DNA of 64,000 bases from JAJFFW01 sp038531315. Its GTDB lineage: Bacteria; Pseudomonadota; Alphaproteobacteria; Caulobacterales; Parvularculaceae. The stretch lies in NCBI GenBank assembly GCA_038531315.1, contig JBCBBT010000002.1, positions 70,792 through 134,791 of the forward strand, read 5' to 3'. Position numbers and translations under genes: made by a program. Positions 16,547 to 26,009 of the stretch are shown one piece after another. The notes beneath the pieces are model-generated. The model had not been told where the DNA came from, did no database searches, and saw nothing but the letters and a program-made list of their open reading frames with translations. The stretch's first letter is position 1; each line of letters starts with the position of its first letter.

Positions 16547-17296
16547 CTAGATAACTCCTGCTTCGTTTTTCAGTTTGTCGACCAGCTCGGCAATGCTTTC
16601 GACTTTGACGCCGGCCTCGCGTTTTGGCGGTTCGCTGACTTTCACGACCTGAAGACGCGGCGCGACATCGACGCCAAAATCGCCGACTTCCTTGATGTCG
16701 AGAGGCTTCTTTTTCGCTTTCATGATATTGGGAAGCGATGCGTAGCGCGGCTCATTAAGGCGCAGATCCGTGGTGACAACCGCCGGCAAGGAAATCGAAA
16801 TCGTTTGCAGCCCGCCGTCAATCTCGCGCGTGACTTTCAGCTTGTCGCCGTCTTTTTCGACCTCAGACGCAAAAGTGCCTTGCGACCATCCGAGCAGGGC
16901 GGCGAGCATTTGACCGGTCTGATTGGAATCATCGTCGATCGCCTGTTTGCCGAGGATCGCAATATCCGGCTTTTCTTCGTCGATGATCGCCTTAAGGAGT
17001 TTGGCCACGCCGAGGGGCTCGACCGTGTCGTCGGTTTTAACGAGGATGCCGCGGTCAGCGCCCATGGCGAGCGCCTGGCGAATCTGATCCTGCGCCTTTT
17101 CCGGTCCGATCGAGACCACGACGATCTCTTCTGCAGTGCCGGCTTCTTTCATCCGGATGGCCTCTTCGACGGCGATTTCGTCAAAGGGGTTCATGGACAT
17201 TTTGACGTTGGCGAGATCGACGCCGCTCTCGTCCGATTTAACCCGGACTTTGACGTTGTAATCGATCACGCGCTTGACGGGGACGAGAACTTTCAT
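16547..17296 (-). CDS. etfB: Electron transfer flavoprotein subunit beta
   Basis: A 249-residue ETF beta subunit, first gene of etfB-etfA-DUF4112-dehydrogenase. It starts MKVLVPVKRVIDYNVKVRVK and carries the signature region around LRLNEPRYASLPNIMKAKKK, with GKQAIDDDSNQTGQMLAALL as the AMP-binding part. Upstream at 17341-17372 there is a hairpin followed by a CTCAATTGAG palindrome that might be regulatory. Confidence 0.97.
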   Translation of the reverse strand: MKVLVPVKRVIDYNVKVRVKSDESGVDLANVKMSMNPFDEIAVEEAIRMKEAGTAEEIVVVSIGPEKAQDQIRQALAMGADRGILVKTDDTVEPLGVAKLLKAIIDEEKPDIAILGKQAIDDDSNQTGQMLAALLGWSQGTFASEVEKDGDKLKVTREIDGGLQTISISLPAVVTTDLRLNEPRYASLPNIMKAKKKPLDIKEVGDFGVDVAPRLQVVKVSEPPKREAGVKVESIAELVDKLKNEAGVI

Positions 17297-17651
17297 AGGG
17301 GCTCCGGTCAGGGGTGACTGTCATTTTTTCATCGGCGCATGAGCGCGTTGGCGCTCTATAGCCTCAATTGAGCGCGGACTGTAGTCCCGCCGGGAAGGGC
17401 TTTCAATGCGCGGTTGCAGCGCACCATCGACTTTGGCCGCACACGACGGCGGCGCCTCTGAAAGGTGCTCTCAAGAGCCCTCTCGGGGGCCCCGATAGCG
17501 GCGCCGGAACGGGCTGCCGCGTGGATCGGTCGGCCCGCCGCGCCGCTTTCCCCGATGCTGACGCTTGCGGTTGCAAGCGCGCTTGCGCAAGGGCACACTT
17601 GCCGACAGATGTAACGCGTCGCGGGCTGTGCGGCGCGCGGGAGGGATGATC
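17297..17651. other. Divergent intergenic region etfB / YbjN-like gene
   Basis: About 355 bp without a gene, holding the promoters of both flanking genes. Visible elements are a hairpin GAGCGC-GTTG-GCGCTC at 17341-17356, a 10-bp palindrome CTCAATTGAG at 17363-17372 and a short inverted repeat GCTCT-CA-AGAGC at 17467-17478. Open frames crossing it have no recognisable product. Confidence 0.5.
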
Positions 17652-18209
17652 ATGAAAATTGCGGCTATCATCGGCGCATTATCGAGTGTCGCGCTTGTTC
17701 TCGCCCCGTCGCTCGCCAGCGCGGCCCCCGCCGGGTCTTCTGCGGGCGGCGCAATGGCGCCGTTGGTCGCCGCTGCGGGCGTACAAACCAGCGCCGCGAT
17801 TAGCACTGGAATGACCATCGAAGACGTCGCCGCGGTCTTCCGCAATAACGGCCTTAACGCGGAAATTTCTCAGGACGGCGGGGAGCCCGTGATTTACAGC
17901 GAAATTGCGGGCTTTAATTTCGCGCTCTTCGGTTTCGGGTGCGCTAGCGGCGCATGCAACGAATTTCTCTTTTCAAGCTATTTTGATCCCGACAAAGAGA
18001 TTTCGCTCGATGCGATCAACGCCTTCAATGAGAAAACCGTTGCAGGCAGGGCGTTCCTCGATGAGGACGGCGATCCCAATGTTGAACACTTGTTTACGGT
18101 GTCAGACGGCGCCGATGAGGATCTTGTGGAGCGAAATCTTGCGATCTGGGAATCGGTCCTGATCGATTTCGCAGAGCACATTCAGTTTTTCCACGGCGCG
18201 GCGTCCTGA
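17652..18209 (+). CDS. Exported YbjN-domain protein
   Basis: A 185-residue protein with a signal peptide (MKIAAIIGALSSVALVLAPS, cleavage near ASA-AP) and a YbjN-like domain (residues about 50-180: MTIEDVAAVFRNNGLNAEIS, FNFALFGFGCASGACNEFLF, then a C-terminal helix). YbjN proteins have a secretion-chaperone-like fold and are usually cytoplasmic; exported versions are common in alphaproteobacteria and have no known function. Of the two ATGs, 17652 has the better spacing to the GGAGGG ribosome binding site. A short GC hairpin with five T follows the stop. Confidence 0.8.
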   Translation: MKIAAIIGALSSVALVLAPSLASAAPAGSSAGGAMAPLVAAAGVQTSAAISTGMTIEDVAAVFRNNGLNAEISQDGGEPVIYSEIAGFNFALFGFGCASGACNEFLFSSYFDPDKEISLDAINAFNEKTVAGRAFLDEDGDPNVEHLFTVSDGADEDLVERNLAIWESVLIDFAEHIQFFHGAAS

Positions 18210-18211
18210 CG

Positions 18212-18228
18212 GCCCCGCCGGGCTTTTT
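18212..18228 (+). terminator. Possible weak terminator after the YbjN-like gene
   Basis: GCCC-CGCC-GGGC followed by TTTTT, directly after the stop codon. The stem is only 4 bp, so strength is doubtful. Confidence 0.4.
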
Positions 18229-18288
18229 AATGGACTTAAAGCTCTGCGCCTGGCTCGGCGCCCATGCGTCATAAATCTTCAGGCAGAT

Positions 18289-18492
18289 TTACCCGCCTTG
18301 GCCGGCGAGCCACAAAAACAGCAACATTAGAGCAATCGCGATGGCTTGCGCCGTCACCCGCATACGCATCAACTTATTGCCGTTTTCCCTCGCGAAAGCG
18401 CCGCCGCGCGCCAGGGAATAGATGCCGAAGCCTAAAATGACGGCCGTCGCGGCCAGTGCGATCGGGATCAGAAAGAAAACAAATCCGCTCAC
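18289..18492 (-). CDS. HIG1-domain twin transmembrane protein
   Basis: A 67-residue protein with two membrane helices (FVFFLIPIALAATAVILGFG and AQAIAIALMLLFLWLAG) and the conserved loop NKLMRMRVTAQA between them, the signature of the HIG1 family. In mitochondria and alphaproteobacteria such proteins associate with respiratory supercomplexes, especially cytochrome oxidase, but this copy is not near oxidase genes. It starts 35 bp after the secreted 602-residue protein gene on the same strand, so they may be cotranscribed. Confidence 0.85.
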   Translation of the reverse strand: MSGFVFFLIPIALAATAVILGFGIYSLARGGAFARENGNKLMRMRVTAQAIAIALMLLFLWLAGQGG

Positions 18493-18526
18493 TCAGCGCT
18501 CCTGTTTGGTCCTTGATTAAAGAGTA

Positions 18527-20335
18527 TTACGGATTGGGCCCGGAAATGGTTCCGCGGCCATCCGCCGCCGGCTCCGGGAATGCGGCCTCAATCAGCGGCG
18601 CACCCTCCGGGTCAGACGGCGCGCCCGCGAGACCAACAGCGTTAAGGTCCGCCAAATACTGGCGCAGGTCAGCGTCTGCGGGCGCTTCGACGCCGAGCCC
18701 GCCCTGTTCAGGCGCGGCCAGCATCGGCGGTTTTAGTTCGTCGACGGTAAAATCCATGCGCACGTCGTAGGTGCGTTGCGCCTGGTTTCGCAGGAAGCGC
18801 TGCGCTGCGTACCAGCGGGTTTTCTCGGCGTTGTCAGTGCAGGTCTCAAGCTCTGCGCCGCGCGCGCCCCAGCGACGCTCGGGGCAATGATAGGGGTCGA
18901 ATGACAAATCCCAGAGCCGGTCCATAACGTGACCCAGATTGAGCTGGACGCGGTGAAGCCCGTCGGACCGCGAATACGTGATGGTGCAGGCGTCTTTTTC
19001 CGCGTTGAAAGCGCGCCACAAATCGCCTGGCAGGTCGGCGCCGTCATACCGGACCGAGGCGTCGCCAAGGCGTGAGCGCTCGTAAAAGCCCTTCGTGGTT
19101 CTCAAAAGCTCGATGAAGCCGACTTTCAGCCGCGCGTCGCGAGACGGCGTTGAATAATGCTCCCACTCGCCATAGGTGCCGTAAATGTTCGGCGGCAGGC
19201 GGACCGGGTGCGGTTTCAAGTGGATACGCGCATCGCTCGCCCGTTTCACAGCCGCGCGGCGCGATTTGATATCGCTGCACAGCGCTTTCATGCCGTGGCG
19301 AAGTTCCGTCACCGGATTATAAGCAAAGTCGGGGCTCGCAAGCCGTCGGCGAACGAAATCGTAGAAGGTGACCGTGCGCTCGCCGACGCGATATTCGGCA
19401 TATTCCCAGCGCCCGGACGGATGCGGTTGATTGCCCATATATTGCTCGGTCGAGAACGTCGCAATAGCGTCATTAGCGAGCGCTTTGATTTTGCCGCCCA
19501 TATAGCCGCTATCGGTCTTGGTTGCGCCGACAAGTCTGATGGGACGCCAGCCTTTGAGGCCAGCGCCAAGGGCGGGGCTGGCGCGCAGGAAATTGGGTCC
19601 GTAAACGGTGCGCGTCACTGAATTGTCAGGATGCGACGCAACGATCATCACGCGGCCGTCTTCAAGGATATCGTAGACGATGCCGACATGGCCGAAGATA
19701 TCATAGGCGATTGCGCCCGGGCGGACGCCGTCGCGGGTGATGCTGACGGGATAGAAATCGTCATGGCGTCGCCCGCCGCCTTTTTCAGGGTGGGTGCGGA
19801 ACATCGCGGTTGAAACTTCGCCGCCGATGCGCGCGATGAAGCCCGGCGCCGAAATAGGCCCCGCGTCGCCAATGGCGTCGCGCCGCGCCGCGACAATATT
19901 GCCGGCGCGTGAGTACCTCAGATCGTCGCGCGATCCGTCAGCGGTGCGCATGGCGCTTTGATAGGAAAAAGGCAGACCGTTTTTCCAGGCGTAATAAGCG
20001 CGGAGTATGTAGGCCATGTCGGCGCAGTCGCCCGAATAGCGGCGCGTGTCGGTATGGCGATAAGGATTTGCCTTGCCGGCGAGACAATTGCCGAGCGTAT
20101 TGCAGTTCGAGCGCCCGATCGCCTGCACGAAAGCTTCGTAACCCGCCTCATCAGCCGCAGACCATTCGGTCTTCACGAGTTTCCACTGTTTGCCTTCGTT
20201 AACGGCAGGGGGGATAGACCCGGCGAGCGCCGGCGCGGCCATGGCGCTGGCAAAGACCGCGGAGACGCTCGCGAGCGCGCCCGTAACCAGCCGCGCGGCA
20301 AAACGCGCAATGCTTGTTCGCATAACCATACCCAT
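18527..20335 (-). CDS. Large exported protein with a C104/H216 cysteine-peptidase-like arrangement
   Basis: A 602-residue exported protein (signal peptide ending near ALAGS, residue 40). In the first half SGDCADMAYILRAYYAWKNG (Cys104) and the later FGHVGIVYDILEDGRVMIVA (His216) are spaced and shaped like the catalytic pair of the NlpC/P60, CHAP or transglutaminase-like superfamily. The second half (residues 300-600) is rich in charged residues and has no domain I recognise; it contains paired cysteines (CPERRW, LETCTD). A cell-wall or peptide-processing role in the periplasm is inferred from the fold only. The first 40 residues allow starts at Met1, Met3 or Met5. It is divergent from the EEP gene and followed by the HIG1 gene. 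Confidence 0.65.
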   Translation of the reverse strand: MGMVMRTSIARFAARLVTGALASVSAVFASAMAAPALAGSIPPAVNEGKQWKLVKTEWSAADEAGYEAFVQAIGRSNCNTLGNCLAGKANPYRHTDTRRYSGDCADMAYILRAYYAWKNGLPFSYQSAMRTADGSRDDLRYSRAGNIVAARRDAIGDAGPISAPGFIARIGGEVSTAMFRTHPEKGGGRRHDDFYPVSITRDGVRPGAIAYDIFGHVGIVYDILEDGRVMIVASHPDNSVTRTVYGPNFLRASPALGAGLKGWRPIRLVGATKTDSGYMGGKIKALANDAIATFSTEQYMGNQPHPSGRWEYAEYRVGERTVTFYDFVRRRLASPDFAYNPVTELRHGMKALCSDIKSRRAAVKRASDARIHLKPHPVRLPPNIYGTYGEWEHYSTPSRDARLKVGFIELLRTTKGFYERSRLGDASVRYDGADLPGDLWRAFNAEKDACTITYSRSDGLHRVQLNLGHVMDRLWDLSFDPYHCPERRWGARGAELETCTDNAEKTRWYAAQRFLRNQAQRTYDVRMDFTVDELKPPMLAAPEQGGLGVEAPADADLRQYLADLNAVGLAGAPSDPEGAPLIEAAFPEPAADGRGTISGPNP

Positions 20336-20523
20336 GACTGATAAACTAACGCGATGCGCGCCTTTGGGGTAGGGGCAGGATGCGGCCCCCGGGCCACGAA
20401 GGGCGATTTTTTTGCCCCCAATCCGGCTTGTTTTGCGCCCCGGACCGGGCCGGGTTCAGCCGTTGCGGGGGATCGCCTTGCGCGGTATTCAGGCGCGTGT
20501 CTGGCAACTTGGGGGAGAGAGCC

Positions 20524-21510
20524 ATGTTACGCCTTGCAACCTGGAATATTGAGTTTTTCGACCGCCTGTTCAATCGCGATAACACGCTGAAATTGGATGC
20601 GGAATCGCGCACCCGACTGGAAGCGGTGGCGGCTGTGCTCCAGGCGGTGGAGGCCGATCTGATCGGCGTGACGGAAGGGCCGAACACCGGCGGCAATCAA
20701 AGCACCGTTACGAAACTCGAAGCCTTTGCGGACGCGTTCAACCTGTCGACCCGAAAAGCGCTGACGGGATTTACCTCGCGCGGCGTTCAGGAAATCGCGC
20801 TGCTTTACAACGACGACAAAATCGCCGCTGAACACAAGCCCGGCGGCGCGGGGGTTAATAACCCGCCTTTCAATCGCGAATTTCGCGTCGATACGGATGA
20901 GGACCGGATCAAGGAAGTCTACGCCCATTTCCGCCCGCCGCTCGAAGCGGAAGTCACGGTTCGCGCGAGCGGAGAGAGCTTTTGTCTGATCGTCGCGCAT
21001 ATCAAGTCGAAGGGCATATTTTCAAATATGGACCGGTTGAACTGGGAGCGGGCCTCGCGCCGCAACCGGTTGAAAATCTTCGCCGAAGCCTTGTCGGTGC
21101 GCCAGCGCGTCGATGAATTTCTTGGCGATGGCCGCGAAGTGGTTGTCATGGGCGACATCAATGACGGGCCAGGGTTTGATTTTTACGAATTCATGTTCGG
21201 CAAAAGCGGCGTTGAACTCATCATGGGTGACTTCTTCGAGCCGGACCGGATTTTGCGAAACTATGTCGGTCGGCCGAAAATGAACGATTTCGGCTTTACG
21301 CCGTCGTCGGCCCGTTTCCGGGACTCATTTACCGGGGACTTCGTCAATGTGCTGATCGATCATATTCTGGCGTCGCCCGGACTGCCGACGCAAGGCGCCG
21401 CGGCGCACATCGTCTGGAACCCGTTTCAGGCGGATGAAGCGCGGCCGTTGCGCGAAACACTGCTCGCCGCCTCGGATCATTTTCCGGTGACGCTGGATCT
21501 TGACCTTTGA
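20524..21510 (+). CDS. Endonuclease/exonuclease/phosphatase (EEP) family protein
   Basis: A 328-residue metal-dependent EEP-superfamily hydrolase. The start at 20524 gives MLRLATWNIEFFD (the metal-binding Asn), then LIGVTEGP (catalytic Glu), CLIVAHIKSKG, MGDINDGPGFDFYEF (Asp/Asn) and LLAASDHFPVTLDL (the final Asp-His pair). No signal peptide, so probably cytoplasmic. DNA, phospholipid or phosphoinositide cleavage are all possible for the fold. It is followed 21 bp later by the convergent end of the M14 peptidase gene. Confidence 0.87.
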   Translation: MLRLATWNIEFFDRLFNRDNTLKLDAESRTRLEAVAAVLQAVEADLIGVTEGPNTGGNQSTVTKLEAFADAFNLSTRKALTGFTSRGVQEIALLYNDDKIAAEHKPGGAGVNNPPFNREFRVDTDEDRIKEVYAHFRPPLEAEVTVRASGESFCLIVAHIKSKGIFSNMDRLNWERASRRNRLKIFAEALSVRQRVDEFLGDGREVVVMGDINDGPGFDFYEFMFGKSGVELIMGDFFEPDRILRNYVGRPKMNDFGFTPSSARFRDSFTGDFVNVLIDHILASPGLPTQGAAAHIVWNPFQADEARPLRETLLAASDHFPVTLDLDL

Positions 21511-21531
21511 CTTGATGTTGCAGGCGCGCCG

Positions 21532-24243
21532 CTAGCGCGCCTTTCCCGAATGCGCCGGCGCCCGGAAGACGGCGTTCATGAAAATCACATTGAGCCCGTC
21601 AAGATAAGCGCGCACAGTTGGGTCCTGCGTAAAGGCGATGAGATGTCCCGAGCCCATGCGTTCATGGGCGACGAAGGGCTTATAGGCGAGCTGATCCTTG
21701 GTTTCTTCCCACAGATAGCCGCTGAGGAGCACGTCATCGGGGCCGGCGAAATAAGAAACATTCGTACCCTGATCGAGCGCCAGCGGCGCATAGATTGCTG
21801 AGCCGCGCACCAGGACGTTAAGATTTGGCGAGACCCCGGCGGCGAGCCAGTGATCGGGATCGACAAGCGCGCGCACAAGGACGCCGGCCGAGCCGTCGGG
21901 CGCTTCTTCTTCGGGGGCGATGGCTTTTTCAAATTCATCCGCGGATTTCAGCAACGTTCCGGGAACGGTGGTTTCATCCTCGTCGCCGCCGTTCTTTTTG
22001 CTTTTTTCTTTCGCAGCGTTTTCGCGGCGCAGCGACATCATCGCATTGTCGGGGTCGGCGAGAATGCGCACGGCGCCGCCCGTGGCGATCAGGACGCCGC
22101 CGGCTTTGACCCAGCTTTTAAGCCGCTCCTTGCCGCTTTTGCCGAGATAGGAATCATAACCGCCGCCATACCAGCTTGTCTGACCCGGCAGGATCAGCAC
22201 ATCGAACCGGTCGAGATCGCGTCCCGCAATGTCATAGGTCCTGATCGGCGTCACCGGATAATCGAACTGGCGCTCAACGACGAAGCGCGTATTGCCGGCC
22301 ATGTAAGCCGATGTCGGCGCATCCCACGCGATGGCGACCTTCGGCGCGCGCATCGTGACGACATTGTTGGAGCCGAAATTCGGGCCGGCGCTGACCCAGC
22401 TGTCGCTGACGCCGGCGACCGACGCGCCTGTCTCGCGCGCAATCGCCCGCAACTGGTCGGCAAGGTCCGAAGGGTTTTCGTCCACCGGGAAAATCAGGCT
22501 GCCGGCGGGATAGTCGGCGCCATTATGGGTGAATTGTTTGTCGGTCGATTTGACGGCGAGGCCGCGGCGGAAGGCGTGCGACAGGAACCGCACCGCAGGC
22601 CGGTCGCCCCATTTGACGAGATAGGCGACTTTCGCGCCGGCGCCGGAAAGCGCGCCGGGCGACACGGTCTCACCGCCATGGCGTTCAAAATCCCCGCTGG
22701 GCGCCTCGGTGCAGGTTTCCGCCGCCACGTTGTACATCAGGGGCAGGGACCATGCGGTCACGTCATAAATTTCGTCGGGCAGGTCTTTCTTCCGGAGCCG
22801 TTCTTGTTCCTTCAAAAATGCTTCATCGATTTCAACGTCAGCGTCGAGAAGATTGCGGATTAGCCGTTCAGCAGGTTGCGCCGCGTTGATGACATAGGCG
22901 CCTTTGTCATAATTCTTTCCGCAAGCGGAAAAAGCTGCTTTGGCTTTGTCGACCTCAACGCCCTGGCGAGAGAGCAAACCGGCGATTTTCGTAGCGCCGG
23001 CCGCGTCTGTTGCTGCCGGGAGAATATACGCCTTGACGTCGCCATCGCCGCCGTCGGCCACAGCGGAGGCGCGGAAGTCATAAAAGTCCTTCAGGAGTTT
23101 TTTGCGATTGTCGGCGACGGTTTCGGCGGTTGCAAGCGATGTCACGAAGTGTTGGCGAACCGTGTCGCGATAGTCGTAGGCCGACCCGTCCCGGCGACGC
23201 GCTTTGAGCCCGCGTGCGGAGGATTGTTCATACGTCATGCCGACGGCGCCGTAAAAATACGGCCAGCTCGCGCCATAGCCCGGATAAAGTTCGTCAAATA
23301 TCTCGCGGGTGAAATAATCAAAGCCGAAGCGGTCGAAATATTTTGCATTGTTCTTGCCGAACAGCTCAAGATTTTGCTTTTGCGTCGGCGTGATATGCGC
23401 ATTGAAAGGCGGTGAGCCGGGGGCGAAGTAATAGGTGGAATTAGTGCCCATTTCGTGGGCGTCAACGACGACAAGCGGCTTCCATTCCACCAGGGCTGCG
23501 ACGCGGCCTTTGGTTTCCGGTTGTGTCTGTACGAACCAATCGCGGTTCATGTCGAAGAGATAGTGATTGGTGCGCCCGCCCGGCCAGGGCTCGTTGCGTT
23601 CGGCGGCGATGGCCGAGCCGTCCGGCTCAAGCCCCCGCGTGATCGTGAAATTGTGGACAAAGCGTTGGCGCCCGTCCGGATTTTGCATGGGGTCGATGGC
23701 GACAAGCGCATTGTCGAAAATCTTGTTGACGGTCGCATCGTTTTGCGCGGCGAGGAGGTGATAAGCCGTCATGATCGCGGCGTCGGTCGACGAGATCTCG
23801 TTGCCGTGGACGCCGTAAGAAAGCCAGGCGAGACCGGGCAGAAGGTCGATGAGATCCCGCGCCGCGGTCTCATCCGTGACGCGAGGGTCGGCGAGCGCGG
23901 CCATGCCGTCTTTCACCGTTTTCAGATTACCGATGTATTCCGGGCTGCCGATCACGGCGTAGATTAGGGGCCGGTCCTCCCAAGAGCGGGCGTATTCAAA
24001 AACCTTGATCCGGTCGGGCGCTGCTTTTTCAAGGGCGCGAAAATAAGCGACCACATCGGCGGGCGCGGTGATTTCCACGCCGTTCTCATGGCCGACGACC
24101 TGCTTCAGCGTAGGGATGGCGGGATCGTATTGCGCGCCGGGCCAGAACGCGAATTGCGCCGGTTTATCAGCCGGTTGCGCCAGCGCGCCGCTAATCGCCA
24201 AACTTGCGCCCGCAATCGCCAGCACGAACCTTCGCAGAGCCAT
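21532..24243 (-). CDS. Exported M14-family zinc carboxypeptidase, large form
   Basis: A 903-residue exported peptidase (start 24243 with GGGGTGAAG ribosome binding site; signal peptide to about ALAQ, residue 23). The M14 zinc site is complete: HGNE at His146/Glu149, DAHEMGTNSTYYF with His263, and the general-base Glu339 in GMTYEQSSARG. Beyond residue 400 is a long extension, including a class-I-amidotransferase-like Rossmann segment (FDVLILPGQTSWYGGGYDSY, then WVKAGGVLIATGGAVRIL) that lacks an obvious nucleophile, and a beta-rich end. Such large M14 proteins probably degrade peptides outside the cytoplasmic membrane. Convergent with the EEP gene. Confidence 0.9.
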   Translation of the reverse strand: MALRRFVLAIAGASLAISGALAQPADKPAQFAFWPGAQYDPAIPTLKQVVGHENGVEITAPADVVAYFRALEKAAPDRIKVFEYARSWEDRPLIYAVIGSPEYIGNLKTVKDGMAALADPRVTDETAARDLIDLLPGLAWLSYGVHGNEISSTDAAIMTAYHLLAAQNDATVNKIFDNALVAIDPMQNPDGRQRFVHNFTITRGLEPDGSAIAAERNEPWPGGRTNHYLFDMNRDWFVQTQPETKGRVAALVEWKPLVVVDAHEMGTNSTYYFAPGSPPFNAHITPTQKQNLELFGKNNAKYFDRFGFDYFTREIFDELYPGYGASWPYFYGAVGMTYEQSSARGLKARRRDGSAYDYRDTVRQHFVTSLATAETVADNRKKLLKDFYDFRASAVADGGDGDVKAYILPAATDAAGATKIAGLLSRQGVEVDKAKAAFSACGKNYDKGAYVINAAQPAERLIRNLLDADVEIDEAFLKEQERLRKKDLPDEIYDVTAWSLPLMYNVAAETCTEAPSGDFERHGGETVSPGALSGAGAKVAYLVKWGDRPAVRFLSHAFRRGLAVKSTDKQFTHNGADYPAGSLIFPVDENPSDLADQLRAIARETGASVAGVSDSWVSAGPNFGSNNVVTMRAPKVAIAWDAPTSAYMAGNTRFVVERQFDYPVTPIRTYDIAGRDLDRFDVLILPGQTSWYGGGYDSYLGKSGKERLKSWVKAGGVLIATGGAVRILADPDNAMMSLRRENAAKEKSKKNGGDEDETTVPGTLLKSADEFEKAIAPEEEAPDGSAGVLVRALVDPDHWLAAGVSPNLNVLVRGSAIYAPLALDQGTNVSYFAGPDDVLLSGYLWEETKDQLAYKPFVAHERMGSGHLIAFTQDPTVRAYLDGLNVIFMNAVFRAPAHSGKAR

Positions 24244-24519
24244 AACTTCACCCCATAACGCGTTGAACAGAAACAGCAAAATATATCGCCGATAAGAGCT
24301 AACAAAGCCTGACGCGCCGGCGCTGGGCCGTCAAGGAGCAGTCTCCGGTTTGGGCGCGCCGCGCGCTCGCTGGGGCCTGTCGCGGGGTCACATTGCTGCG
24401 ATGTCGATCGCCATGCTCAACTTAGCGCGGCGGCGGCGGCGGCGTATGCGCGGTCCAACTTGACCGTTTTGGCGCGTCTGCCTAGCGTCGCGCCGACTTT
24501 GACAGAAGCGACAGGGCCC

Positions 24520-25458
24520 ATGGCGAAAAACGACGCGCATCCGCAAAAAGATCAGTCTTTTCAAGGACTGATCATGACGCTCCAGCAATACTGGGCGCGC
24601 GAGGGCTGCGTAATTCTTCAGCCCTACGACATGGAAATGGGCGCGGGCACTTTTCATCCCGCGACGACGCTGCGCTCGCTCGGGCCGAAACCGTGGAAGG
24701 CGGCGTATGTCCAGCCCTCCCGGCGCCCGACAGACGGTCGCCATGGCGCGAACCCGAACCGTTTCCAGCATTACTATCAGTTTCAGGTTGTCCTGAAGCC
24801 GAGCCCTGAGAACATTCAGGAGCTTTATCTCGGCTCCCTCGACGCGATCGGCATCGACCGCACGTTGCACGACATTCGCTTTGTTGAGGACGACTGGGAA
24901 AGTCCGACCCTTGGCGCGTGGGGGCTTGGCTGGGAAGTCTGGTGCGACGGCATGGAGGTCACCCAATTTACTTATTTCCAGCAAGTCGGCGGCTTTGATT
25001 GCAAACCGGTCACCGGCGAGATCACTTACGGCCTTGAACGCCTGGCTATGTATGTGCAGGGCGTCGACAATGGCTACAATCTCGACTTTAACGGCGACGG
25101 CGTCACGTATGGCGACGTTTTTCACCAGCAGGAAGTCGAATTCTCGCGCTACAATTTCGATCTGGCGGACACGGACGTTTTGTTCGATCAGTTCAAGGAG
25201 GCCGAAGCCGCGTGCCTTGCGATCATTAAGGCGGGCGAAGCCTCGGGCAAGCCGTTGTCGCTGCCGGCCTATGACCAGTGCATCAAGGCGAGCCATCTGT
25301 TCAATTTGCTGGATGCGCGCGGCGTCATTTCGGTCGCTGAACGCCAGAGCTACATCTTACGCGTCAGGACGCTGTCGAAAGCGTGTTGCGCGGCGTGGCT
25401 TGAAAGCCCGCAAGGACGCACGGAAGGTGCGGGAAAAGTTGACTACGCGGAGGCGTGA
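24520..25458 (+). CDS. glyQ: Glycyl-tRNA synthetase alpha subunit
   Basis: A 312-residue alpha subunit of the bacterial heterotetrameric glycyl-tRNA synthetase, which carries the class II catalytic core. Start MAKNDAHPQKDQSFQGLIMT; signature stretches LQQYWAREGCVILQPYDMEM, GAGTFHPATTLRSLGP, WKAAYVQPSRRPTDGRHG, PNRFQHYYQFQVVLKPSP and ERLAMYVQGV. Its partner glyS lies 4.2 kb downstream on the same strand, an unusual separation. The stop is directly followed by the ATG of the GFA gene. Confidence 0.97.
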   Translation: MAKNDAHPQKDQSFQGLIMTLQQYWAREGCVILQPYDMEMGAGTFHPATTLRSLGPKPWKAAYVQPSRRPTDGRHGANPNRFQHYYQFQVVLKPSPENIQELYLGSLDAIGIDRTLHDIRFVEDDWESPTLGAWGLGWEVWCDGMEVTQFTYFQQVGGFDCKPVTGEITYGLERLAMYVQGVDNGYNLDFNGDGVTYGDVFHQQEVEFSRYNFDLADTDVLFDQFKEAEAACLAIIKAGEASGKPLSLPAYDQCIKASHLFNLLDARGVISVAERQSYILRVRTLSKACCAAWLESPQGRTEGAGKVDYAEA

Positions 25459-25944
25459 ATGAACGAACGGGCCGCCAATCCGTCATTGCCGCTGGGCGGC
25501 GGGTGTCAGTGTCAGAAATTGCGCTACGAGATTTCTGCGCCGCCGCTGATGATCTATTGCTGTCATTGCACGAACTGTCAGCGCGCCACGGGCGGCGCCT
25601 TTGTCGTTGCGGTGACAATCCTTGAGCCCTCACTGACGTTTGTGAAAGGCGAACCGGCGAAAACCTTCTGGACGTCGGACGCCGGAAACAGCCGCGTCGG
25701 GTATTATTGCGGCGACTGCGGCGCGCGGATCGCCAATGGCGGCGAGCCGTCAATCGGCGTGTTGAGCCTGCGCGGCGGGACCTTTGACGATACAAGCTGG
25801 TTACGGCCCGCGGGGCATATCTGGACGAAAAGCGCACAGCCGTGGATGAAATTTGACGATGCGATGATTTTAACGCCCGGCCAGCCGGCGGATTACGCCC
25901 CGTTCATGGAACATTTCAAAGCGCAGAAGCTCTTTGAGGGCTAG
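25459..25944 (+). CDS. GFA-family (glutathione-dependent formaldehyde-activating enzyme-like) zinc protein
   Basis: A 161-residue protein of the GFA/CENP-V fold. Zinc cysteines are in GGCQCQKLRYE, YCCHCTNCQRATGGAF and YYCGDCGARIAN. The prototype Gfa was proposed to speed the reaction of glutathione with formaldehyde, but most members have no assigned function. The ATG starts immediately after the glyQ TGA without a gap, so translation is probably coupled. Confidence 0.9.
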   Translation: MNERAANPSLPLGGGCQCQKLRYEISAPPLMIYCCHCTNCQRATGGAFVVAVTILEPSLTFVKGEPAKTFWTSDAGNSRVGYYCGDCGARIANGGEPSIGVLSLRGGTFDDTSWLRPAGHIWTKSAQPWMKFDDAMILTPGQPADYAPFMEHFKAQKLFEG

Positions 25945-26009
25945 CCGCGCCGCGGTGTTTGCGCTGTCGTGTTTACCGGGCGTTCAATCGTTTCGGTTAT
26001 CCTCACGCC

